This document shows, one piece after another, positions 1 through 5,649 of a DNA stretch of 5,649 nucleotides (position 1 is its first letter; the number at the start of each line of letters is the position of its first letter). The DNA lies in the NCBI GenBank assembly GCA_030844625.1, contig JAUUNJ010000186.1:1-5649 (forward strand), in the 5' to 3' direction. Under the pieces are notes generated by a model, which did no database searches, had not been told where the DNA came from, and saw nothing but the letters and a program-made list of their open reading frames with translations. Both the position numbers and the translations under genes were made by a program. This stretch comes from Roseburia sp. GTDB lineage: Bacteria > Bacillota > Clostridia > Lachnospirales > Lachnospiraceae.

Positions 1-1243
1 CCTCTACAGACTCATTGGACGTATTACTATATTCCATAATGGATATTCCACTTTTTCCTGTATGAGCATCTGCAGGGCTGTAACCATATATCATATAATT
101 TACATTTCCCTTATCATCCACATTAATAACTTTTGCTCTGGTTTTGTATAACTGATTGGAATCTTTGGCATTCAATTGATACACCGGCTGAATTTTCTTT
201 TCCAGAACATCCATAACATATACATCACCATTGATTGCATAAGCAATATACTGCTGATTACTGCTCTCAACATGTTCGACATCTGTAATATTCTGAATTC
301 CCAAATCAATAAATGCATTTCCTACATTGTTTTTATCTGCCTCCCAAATCTGGTTAACCTCTCTATCATAGGCTAACACATATTGTTTTCCTGCACAGGT
401 CCATACCGTAATCGTTTCTGCAACATTATATGTTTCTTTCTTTTTCTCTGAATTGGCAGACTGTATCTGATAATTCAGAGTATACGTTCCTGCTTCTCCC
501 GAATCCTTTATACAGAACTCTTTGGCAGTAATTTGGGTTTTCCCGATTTTTTCAGGATTTAGTTCTCCCCAGATTAACATTGTATAACTGGACTTAATGG
601 TAATCTTTCCCAAATTGTCATTGGCAAGTTTTAGGTCCGGCTCCAAAAATAGTGCCAGTTCTGATGCTTTACTACCATCAAATGTCTTCTCACTAAAATC
701 TTTTGCAAATTTTATCTGATTGGCTACAAACTCCTGATCCATCACCATTGCTCTTGTGTAATAATAAATATTTTCATGAAGATCAGTAGTTATATTAAAC
801 TTTAAAATATACTCTGTACCGGGATTCATTATGGCACTGGCTTCATACTTACAGGATATTTTCCCTTCTTCCTCGGTCCAGTCCGTAATCTCTCCGTTGT
901 CAATCAGCCTGTTATCTTTTACTCCCTCCAACTCATAAGAGATACTTTGAATTTTGTTTTTATTCGTTTCTATACTTATGGAAACCTGACGCTCTGGAGA
1001 AATTGGAATAATTGTATCACGGATATATTGTTCTTTCATTTCCATTCTATACCCATCTATCTCCCCAACTTTTTCTGTTCCATAATAAGCACTCATCTCA
1101 GGTATTGCTCCAGTAGATTCTGCTTTACCGGATTCGCTTGTTATCTTATTATTTTTTTGATTTTTATTAAATATATGACCTATCGTTACACCAACCCCTA
1201 TAATCAACAAAATTGATATTACGATTATTAATTTCTTTTTCAT
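1..1243 (-). CDS. Membrane-anchored extracytoplasmic protein of unknown function (C-terminus cut by window edge)
   Basis: An uninterrupted reading frame of 414 codons runs from an ATG at 1243 to the left edge, so the C-terminus lies outside. The start is supported by an AGGGTG ribosome binding site 5 bases upstream. Residues 2-4 are lysines and residues 5-25 form one hydrophobic segment without a lipobox cysteine, which predicts an N-in membrane anchor with the rest outside the cell. Residues 26-48 are a polar Asn/Lys/Ser linker. The remainder is rich in alternating polar/hydrophobic beta-type stretches. Around residues 275-360 there are short motifs such as QYVLAYD and AYAINGDVYVMDV, which resemble blades of a beta-propeller or beta-sandwich repeats. 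This fold guess is an inference. I do not recognise the family; it reads like the long uncharacterised surface proteins common in Lachnospiraceae. It follows glgB on the same strand after 91 bases and a hairpin, so it may be a separate unit or a read-through partner. No function is assigned. Confidence 0.85.
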   Translation of the reverse strand, partial: MKKKLIIVISILLIIGVGVTIGHIFNKNQKNNKITSESGKAESTGAIPEMSAYYGTEKVGEIDGYRMEMKEQYIRDTIIPISPERQVSISIETNKNKIQSISYELEGVKDNRLIDNGEITDWTEEEGKISCKYEASAIMNPGTEYILKFNITTDLHENIYYYTRAMVMDQEFVANQIKFAKDFSEKTFDGSKASELALFLEPDLKLANDNLGKITIKSSYTMLIWGELNPEKIGKTQITAKEFCIKDSGEAGTYTLNYQIQSANSEKKKETYNVAETITVWTCAGKQYVLAYDREVNQIWEADKNNVGNAFIDLGIQNITDVEHVESSNQQYIAYAINGDVYVMDVLEKKIQPVYQLNAKDSNQLYKTRAKVINVDDKGNVNYMIYGYSPADAHTGKSGISIMEYSNTSNESVE

Positions 1244-1248
1244 CTTAT

Positions 1249-1254
1249 CACCCT
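1249..1254 (-). promoter_or_regulatory. Ribosome binding site of the membrane-anchored protein gene
   Basis: On the minus strand AGGGTG lies 5 bases before the ATG at 1243. It is a moderate Shine-Dalgarno match (AGG-GTG) and fixes the start immediately before the Lys-rich, hydrophobic N-terminus. No convincing -10/-35 pair was found between this site and the hairpin upstream. Confidence 0.6.
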
Positions 1255-1305
1255 ATTTTCAAACAAAATATCTCCCAATTGTTCTTTCTTCTGTATTCGT
1301 AGAAT

Positions 1306-1332
1306 GAAAGGGCAGCTATTCACTGCCCTTTC
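1306..1332 (-). terminator. Perfect 10-bp hairpin just after glgB, possible terminator
   Basis: GAAAGGGCAG (1306-1315) and CTGCCCTTTC (1323-1332) are perfectly complementary, with a 7-base loop. The hairpin begins 2 bases after the glgB stop codon, the usual place for an intrinsic terminator. On the minus strand the stem is followed by ATTCT rather than a clean run of T, so termination in the glgB direction may be partial. On the plus strand it is followed by a T-rich run, but no plus-strand gene is present to use it. It could attenuate read-through into the next gene or protect the glgB mRNA 3' end. Confidence 0.6.
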
Positions 1333-1334
1333 GC

Positions 1335-3260
1335 TTATTTTTTCTTCTTTCTTTTCTTCATTACTTTCGGAAATTCAAAAACAACTGCCTCATAAGGTCT
1401 AAGGGAAATTTCAAGTCTGTACGGTCTTCCATCGCATTCCTTCTTCACTGCCTTATACTTAGCTACTTCTGTGTCTCCTGTCTCCGTTGTGATAACTCTC
1501 CTATATGTTCCTGCCTTTGGCACTCCCACTACATAATCTGTTCTCTCCACCGGAGTAAAATTACATACAAAACCAATAGAATTCTTGTAATCCGGTTCTG
1601 TTGTCTTTCTAATAAAGCTAAAGATACTTCTGTCAGCATCATCTGCATTAATCCATTCAAACGCCCCATATCCTTTTGTCTCTGTATATAAAGCGGGATA
1701 TTCCTTATAAATATGAAGTAACTTTTTAACAAACTGCTGCATATCTTTATGTTCGGGTTCCTCCAGCAAATACCAGTCAAGACCTCTCTCCTCTGACCAT
1801 TCCTGAAGCTGTGCAAACTCCTGTCCCATAAACAAAAGTTTTCGTCCCGGATGTCCCATCATAAATGTATATGCAGTCTTCAGATTCTTGAACTTATCCC
1901 CAGGTAATCCAGGCATCTTATTAATCATGGAACATTTTAAATGTACTACTTCGTCATGAGAAAGTACAAGAATAAAATTCTCACTGAACGCATAAGTAAG
2001 CCCAAATGTCATCTTATTGTGGTTGCCTTTTTTAAAAAGCGGATCACATTTTACATATTCGAGGAAATCGTGCATCCATCCCATATTCCATTTGTAAGAA
2101 AAACCTAAGCCGTCATTTTCCGGTGCCTTTGTTACATTAGGCCATGCTGTGGACTCTTCCGCAATAACATATGCTCTTGGATTACGATATCTCATAATGC
2201 TGCTTAAATGCTTGAAGAATTCAATTGCCTCAAGATTTTCATTTCCACCATATTTATTAGGAACCCACTGCCCATCCTGTCTGCCATAATCGAGATAAAG
2301 CATTGACGCCACCGCAGCTACTCTAAGTCCGTCAATATGATATTTTTCAACCCAGAACAATGCATTTGCAATGAGGAAATTACTCACCTCTGTCTTGGAA
2401 TAATCAAATACTTTTGTCCCCCAGTCAGGATGTTCTCCCAGCCTCGTATCAGCATATTCATAAAGAGGTGTTCCGTCAAACATTGCAAGTCCGTGAGCAT
2501 CTTTTGGAAAATGTGCCGGAACCCAGTCAAGTATAACGCCAATTCCTGCTTTATGAAATGCATCAATCAGGTACATAAAATCCTGCGGAGAACCATATCT
2601 GGATGTAGGCGCATAATATCCCACAACCTGATATCCCCATGAACCATCAAAAGGATGTTCTAGGATTCCCATCAATTCAACATGGGTATATCCCATATCT
2701 TTTACATATGCCACTAATTCCTTTGCCAATCTCTTATAATCATAAAACCCGTCTTCATCATCCGGTCCCACAAAATCTTTCTTCCAAGATCCCGGATGAA
2801 CTTCATAAATCGACATTGGCTGCTCATAATGGTTTTCTTTGGCTTTCTGTTCAATCCATTTAAAATCATTCCATTGATATGTGTTTATATCAGCCACACG
2901 TGAAGCATTTCCCGGTCTCATTTCTGCCCAGTAACCATATGGATCAGACTTATATAATGTATCCCCACTCTGCGTTGATATTACATATTTGTACATGGCT
3001 CCCTCTTCGACTTCAGGAATAAAAAGTTCCCATATTCCGGAATCATTTTCCATTTTCATATTATGGTCATATCCCAGCCAGTCATTAAAATCACCAATTA
3101 CAGCAACATTTACTGCATGGGGTGCCCAGACAGCAAAATATGTTCCTTTTACTCCGTCCATCTCTGTTATGTGTGCACCTAATTTATTGTATATTTCATA
3201 ATTGATGCCCTTTCCAAACAAATAACAGTCATCTTTTGTTATGACATGTTTATTTTCCAT
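1335..3260 (-). CDS. glgB: 1,4-alpha-glucan branching enzyme homologue (GlgB, GH13) lacking the catalytic nucleophile
   Basis: GlgB cuts alpha-1,4-glucan chains and rejoins the piece through an alpha-1,6 bond during glycogen synthesis in the cytoplasm. The 641-residue protein has an N-terminal CBM48 domain (about residues 35-120, FAVWAP and IGDFNDW), a GH13 barrel (about 150-520) and a C-terminal beta domain (about 540-630). It lacks the extra N-terminal domain of E. coli GlgB, as is common in shorter family members. Active-site positions visible are Tyr210 (GSWGYQ), Asp245 and His250 (DWVPAHFP), Arg313, Glu368 (acid/base, AEES), His435 and Asp436 (SHDEVVH). These equal E. coli Y300, D335, H340, R403, E458, H525 and D526 at a constant offset of 90. 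The nucleophile Asp405 is replaced by Ala315 (LRVAAVASM instead of LRVDAVASM; codon GCT at 2318-2316). Glucan branching by this copy is therefore doubtful. The frame is otherwise intact, and the C-terminus ends in a Lys/Arg-rich tail (MKKRKKKK). The start at 3260 is preferred over the ATG at 3276-3278, because GGAGG lies 7 bases before it and the earlier ATG would translate that site. Family identity is certain; activity is not. Confidence 0.95.
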   Translation of the reverse strand: MENKHVITKDDCYLFGKGINYEIYNKLGAHITEMDGVKGTYFAVWAPHAVNVAVIGDFNDWLGYDHNMKMENDSGIWELFIPEVEEGAMYKYVISTQSGDTLYKSDPYGYWAEMRPGNASRVADINTYQWNDFKWIEQKAKENHYEQPMSIYEVHPGSWKKDFVGPDDEDGFYDYKRLAKELVAYVKDMGYTHVELMGILEHPFDGSWGYQVVGYYAPTSRYGSPQDFMYLIDAFHKAGIGVILDWVPAHFPKDAHGLAMFDGTPLYEYADTRLGEHPDWGTKVFDYSKTEVSNFLIANALFWVEKYHIDGLRVAAVASMLYLDYGRQDGQWVPNKYGGNENLEAIEFFKHLSSIMRYRNPRAYVIAEESTAWPNVTKAPENDGLGFSYKWNMGWMHDFLEYVKCDPLFKKGNHNKMTFGLTYAFSENFILVLSHDEVVHLKCSMINKMPGLPGDKFKNLKTAYTFMMGHPGRKLLFMGQEFAQLQEWSEERGLDWYLLEEPEHKDMQQFVKKLLHIYKEYPALYTETKGYGAFEWINADDADRSIFSFIRKTTEPDYKNSIGFVCNFTPVERTDYVVGVPKAGTYRRVITTETGDTEVAKYKAVKKECDGRPYRLEISLRPYEAVVFEFPKVMKKRKKKK

Positions 3261-3267
3261 ATGGTTT

Positions 3268-3272
3268 CCTCC
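3268..3272 (-). promoter_or_regulatory. Ribosome binding site that decides the glgB start
   Basis: GGAGG on the minus strand lies 7 bases upstream of the ATG at 3260, an ideal spacing. An in-frame ATG six codons earlier (3278) would put this site inside the coding sequence as Gly-Gly, and has only an AT-rich stretch ahead of it. The shorter product beginning MENKHV is therefore chosen. Confidence 0.85.
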
Positions 3273-3283
3273 GATCATTATTA

Positions 3284-3311
3284 TTTATATTTAATCACTT
3301 TGCAGTGCAAA
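3284..3311 (-). promoter_or_regulatory. Candidate sigma-A-type promoter for glgB
   Basis: On the minus strand TTTGCA (3311-3306, 4 of 6 to the -35 consensus) is followed after 16 bases by TATAAA (3289-3284, 5 of 6 to the -10 consensus). The predicted start near 3277 would give a short leader of about 17 bases containing the GGAGG site. The surroundings are AT-rich, so a chance match is possible. A separate promoter fits the 106-base gap from the hydratase gene. Confidence 0.35.
3299..3311. repeat. 13-bp perfect inverted repeat, candidate operator upstream of glgB
   Basis: TTTGCA-G-TGCAAA has six-base arms around a single central base. The one-base centre rules out a useful hairpin, so a dimeric DNA-binding protein is the more natural reading. 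It overlaps the candidate -35 element and spacer of the glgB promoter, where a repressor would act. It does not match the CcpA cre consensus, and I cannot name a regulator. Confidence 0.4.
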
Positions 3312-3366
3312 ATTAATTAACTGCATGGGCGCCCTTCTGCGAAACAGATTTCGTTGCGGACAATCC

Positions 3367-5649
3367 TTATTTTTTATTGTAATTGATAAGACAGCCCTTT
3401 AATATAATGTCACGTTCGTCGTCTGTCATTTCTCCAAGCTTTAATGTAAATGGTGTTACTTTTCTTTCATCGTTTACCGCATATGCCTGAATTTCTGTTG
3501 CTTTATTCTGTACAGCATCCACAATATCAGGTACGAAAATGTAATCTCCGTTCTTAAATGGCAATTCTTCCTCTTCATAAATAAATGGAAGCATACCCCA
3601 GTTAATAAGGTTGGAACGATATCTCTTTGTTGCATATTCACATGCAATGTTCGCCCATCCACCTAAAACCTTCTGACATGATGCAGCCTGTTCTCTTGCG
3701 GAACCGTCACCTGGTTTTACTGCATAAATTGTACTTCCGATTCCAAGAGTTTCTTTATTGAACTTATACTGTGGTAAATTCTCCTTAATTGCGCCACAGA
3801 CTTCTTCAATTTCAGGAAGTATTTCTCCCGGACACTGTCCTGCTTCTCTTGCCTTTTCTGCTTTCTGGACTTCTTTTGCTTTTCCAACATATTCAGGGTC
3901 TTTTCTTGAAAGTGCAAATTCTGCAAGTCCAAGAGGATTGGAACGATAGGATGAAGTCTCACCTGATGGTATCAATTCATCTGTTGTTGTAACAGGATCA
4001 TGAATTTCTGAAACCACTTTCAAAAGAAGGTTGTCTGTAAGTGCAACCATCTCCGGCCAGTCCTTAATGTTCGGTCCGAACTGAATCTCTGTGTCAGGAT
4101 CAGCCACTCCCTTTGAATCAAATACACGGTTTTCGTAAATCGTCTTGTCAAAGTGATATTTGCGCCCCTTAAATTCCACGTCCACGTCTGTTGCCGCTGT
4201 AAGATATCCCTTATTGGCTGCAGTCGCTGCAATAGAACGTGCATCCATAAGTGCCACAGAAGAAATCTGTCCATTCTGTAACTTGCTTCCTTCTCTGTTC
4301 GGGAAATTACGTGTGGAATGTCTGATACTGAAGGCATTGTTGGAAGGCGTATCTCCGGCACCAAAACATGGTCCACAGAATGCGGTCTTCATTACGCCGC
4401 CGGCTGCCATAATATCTGCCGCACATCCATTTTTAATTAATTCCATATATACAGGCATTGACGCAGGATAAACACTCAGTGTAAACTCATCTGCTCCAAT
4501 ACTGTGTCCCTTTAAGATATCTGCTGCTGCACAAATGTTCTCAAATCCACCACCTGCACAACCTGCGATAATACCCTGATCCACATAAAGCTTTCCATCT
4601 CTGATTTTGTTTGTAAGCTTATAATCAACCTGTCCATCCAATGAGACAAGGGCTTTCTTTTCAACATCATGAAGAATGTCTTCCAGATTTGCATTTAATT
4701 CTTCAATTGTGTATGTGTTACTTGGGTGGAACGGCATTGCTATCATTGGCTTAATCTTAGATAAGTCAACATAAACCATTCCATCATAATATGTCACTTC
4801 TCCAGGATTTAATTCCTTATATTCTTCTACTCTTCCGTGAATATCATAAAACTCTTTAATCTGTTCATCCGTTCTCCAAATAGATGAAAGACACGTTGTT
4901 TCTGTTGTCATTACATCAACGCCGATTCTGAAATCTGCGCTAAGGTTAGAAACTCCCGGTCCCACAAATTCCATAACTTTGTTCTTAACATAACCTTTAT
5001 CAAACACTTCTCCGATGATTGCAAGCGCAACGTCCTGAGGACCAACACCCTTTGCAGGCTCCCCTGTCATGTAAATGCCGATAACTCCCGGCATATTAAT
5101 ATCGTATGTCTGCGAAAGTAGCTGCTTCACTAATTCCGGTCCGCCTTCACCCATAGCCATTGTTCCAAGGGCACCATAACGTGTATGAGAATCGGAACCA
5201 AGTATCATCTTGCCTCCGCCTGCCAGCATTTCCCTTGCGAACTGGTGAATAACTGCCTGATGAGGTGGTACATAAATTCCGCCATATTTCTTTGCACATG
5301 TAAGTCCAAACATATGGTCATCCTCATTGATTGTTCCACCAACTGCACATAAACTGTTGTGACAATTTGTAAGTACATAAGGAATCGGGAATTTTTCTAA
5401 TCCCGATGCTCTTGCTGTCTGGATAATTCCCACAAACGTAATATCATGTGATGTGAGTTTGTCGAACTTGATCTGAAGTTCATTCATATTACCTGATGTA
5501 TTATGATCCTTCAAAATATTGTAAGCCATTGTATTCTTTGCTGCTTCTTCTTTTGTAAGGTATTTGTCTCCTAACTTATTTTTAAGTAATTCTTCGTTCG
5601 CCTCCTCAATCACTTCTAGTCCGTTAATAAAGTAAGCTCCGCCTTTGCT
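3367..5649 (-). CDS. Putative hydratase of the aconitase superfamily, YbhJ type (N-terminus cut by window edge)
   Basis: A reading frame of 760 residues plus stop enters from the right edge in frame. A GTG at 5613 is an internal Val, since the 12 residues before it (ending AYFINGLE) read like the family N-terminus; probably only about ten residues are missing. The protein resembles the E. coli YbhJ group of putative hydratases (about 750 residues), whose substrate is not established. Aconitase-fold marks, numbered from the first visible residue, are SDSHT (152-156), the first cluster cysteine Cys364 (IAGCAGGG), the CGPC pair Cys425/Cys428, STRNFPNR (445-452), and a C-terminal swivel-type domain with GSAREQAA (649-656) and LINWG (681-685). 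The three cysteines should bind a 4Fe-4S cluster, so a cytoplasmic, oxygen-sensitive dehydratase/hydratase is expected. An extra TNCHNSLC motif near residues 94-101 sits where classical aconitases read differently. It is not a clear citrate/isocitrate aconitase, and no leuC/leuD or TCA partner is adjacent. Its promoter is outside the window. Confidence 0.9.
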   Translation of the reverse strand, partial: SKGGAYFINGLEVIEEANEELLKNKLGDKYLTKEEAAKNTMAYNILKDHNTSGNMNELQIKFDKLTSHDITFVGIIQTARASGLEKFPIPYVLTNCHNSLCAVGGTINEDDHMFGLTCAKKYGGIYVPPHQAVIHQFAREMLAGGGKMILGSDSHTRYGALGTMAMGEGGPELVKQLLSQTYDINMPGVIGIYMTGEPAKGVGPQDVALAIIGEVFDKGYVKNKVMEFVGPGVSNLSADFRIGVDVMTTETTCLSSIWRTDEQIKEFYDIHGRVEEYKELNPGEVTYYDGMVYVDLSKIKPMIAMPFHPSNTYTIEELNANLEDILHDVEKKALVSLDGQVDYKLTNKIRDGKLYVDQGIIAGCAGGGFENICAAADILKGHSIGADEFTLSVYPASMPVYMELIKNGCAADIMAAGGVMKTAFCGPCFGAGDTPSNNAFSIRHSTRNFPNREGSKLQNGQISSVALMDARSIAATAANKGYLTAATDVDVEFKGRKYHFDKTIYENRVFDSKGVADPDTEIQFGPNIKDWPEMVALTDNLLLKVVSEIHDPVTTTDELIPSGETSSYRSNPLGLAEFALSRKDPEYVGKAKEVQKAEKAREAGQCPGEILPEIEEVCGAIKENLPQYKFNKETLGIGSTIYAVKPGDGSAREQAASCQKVLGGWANIACEYATKRYRSNLINWGMLPFIYEEEELPFKNGDYIFVPDIVDAVQNKATEIQAYAVNDERKVTPFTLKLGEMTDDERDIILKGCLINYNKK

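Noticed and set aside
176..376. Plus-strand 66-codon frame rich in Ile and Asn
   Set aside because: Antisense shadow of the longer minus-strand coding frame with AT-rich, low-complexity composition.
947..1216. Plus-strand 89-codon frame with hydrophobic stretches
   Set aside because: It lies wholly opposite the membrane-anchored protein gene, has no ribosome binding site of note, and its hydrophobicity is a by-product of the reverse complement.
1335..3260. Calling glgB a pseudogene because of the missing nucleophile
   Set aside because: The frame is full length, other active-site residues are conserved and the ribosome binding site is strong, so an intact gene with doubtful activity is the safer call.
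3276..3278. Upstream in-frame ATG as the glgB start (adds MIGGNH)
   Set aside because: It would translate the GGAGG ribosome binding site itself and has no binding site of its own; the ATG at 3260 is ideally spaced.
3327..3353. GGGCGCCC palindrome and a 5-bp CGAAA/TTTCG hairpin after the hydratase stop as a terminator
   Set aside because: The hairpin is short, GGGCGCCC has no loop, and no run of T follows directly on the minus strand; too weak to call.
4020..4376. Minus-strand 118-codon frame in another phase inside the hydratase gene
   Set aside because: Entirely nested in a conserved aconitase-family frame; its residue composition (Arg, Leu, His rich) is typical of a shifted reading.
5611..5613. 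GTG at 5613 as the hydratase start
   Set aside because: The frame stays open to the window edge and the 12 upstream residues look like the family N-terminus; the GTG is an internal Val.

Overview
The window looks like chromosomal DNA from a low-to-moderate-GC Gram-positive bacterium, most likely a gut- or rumen-type member of the Clostridia (Lachnospiraceae-like). This placement is inferred from base composition, strong GGAGG-type ribosome binding sites, and the wording of the branching enzyme and aconitase-like hydratase. No rRNA or marker gene is present to confirm it.

Three protein genes fill almost the whole window and all read on the minus strand, so transcription runs right to left. 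Rightmost (3367-5649) is a YbhJ-type putative hydratase of the aconitase superfamily. It is complete at its C-terminus but runs off the right edge, so its true start is outside. After a 106-bp gap comes glgB (1335-3260), a full-length 641-residue 1,4-alpha-glucan branching enzyme homologue. After a further 91-bp gap, which holds a perfect 10-bp hairpin, comes a membrane-anchored, probably extracytoplasmic protein of unknown function (1-1243). It starts at position 1243 and is cut by the left edge.

The main observation is in glgB. Eight active-site positions known from E. coli GlgB can be placed at a constant offset of 90 residues. Seven are conserved, but the catalytic nucleophile Asp (E. coli Asp405) is Ala315. 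The codon is GCT, one base from GAT. The reading frame is otherwise intact. This is either a catalytically dead (pseudo-enzyme) branching protein, a recent inactivating mutation, or a sequence error.

Regulation: a 13-bp perfect inverted repeat (TTTGCA-N-TGCAAA) overlaps a plausible promoter just upstream of glgB, which suggests that glgB has its own regulated transcription. No glgC, glgA, glgD or glgP is visible, so glgB is not inside a glycogen operon here. The three genes have no obvious shared pathway. No RNA genes, mobile elements, CRISPR arrays or frameshifted genes were seen.
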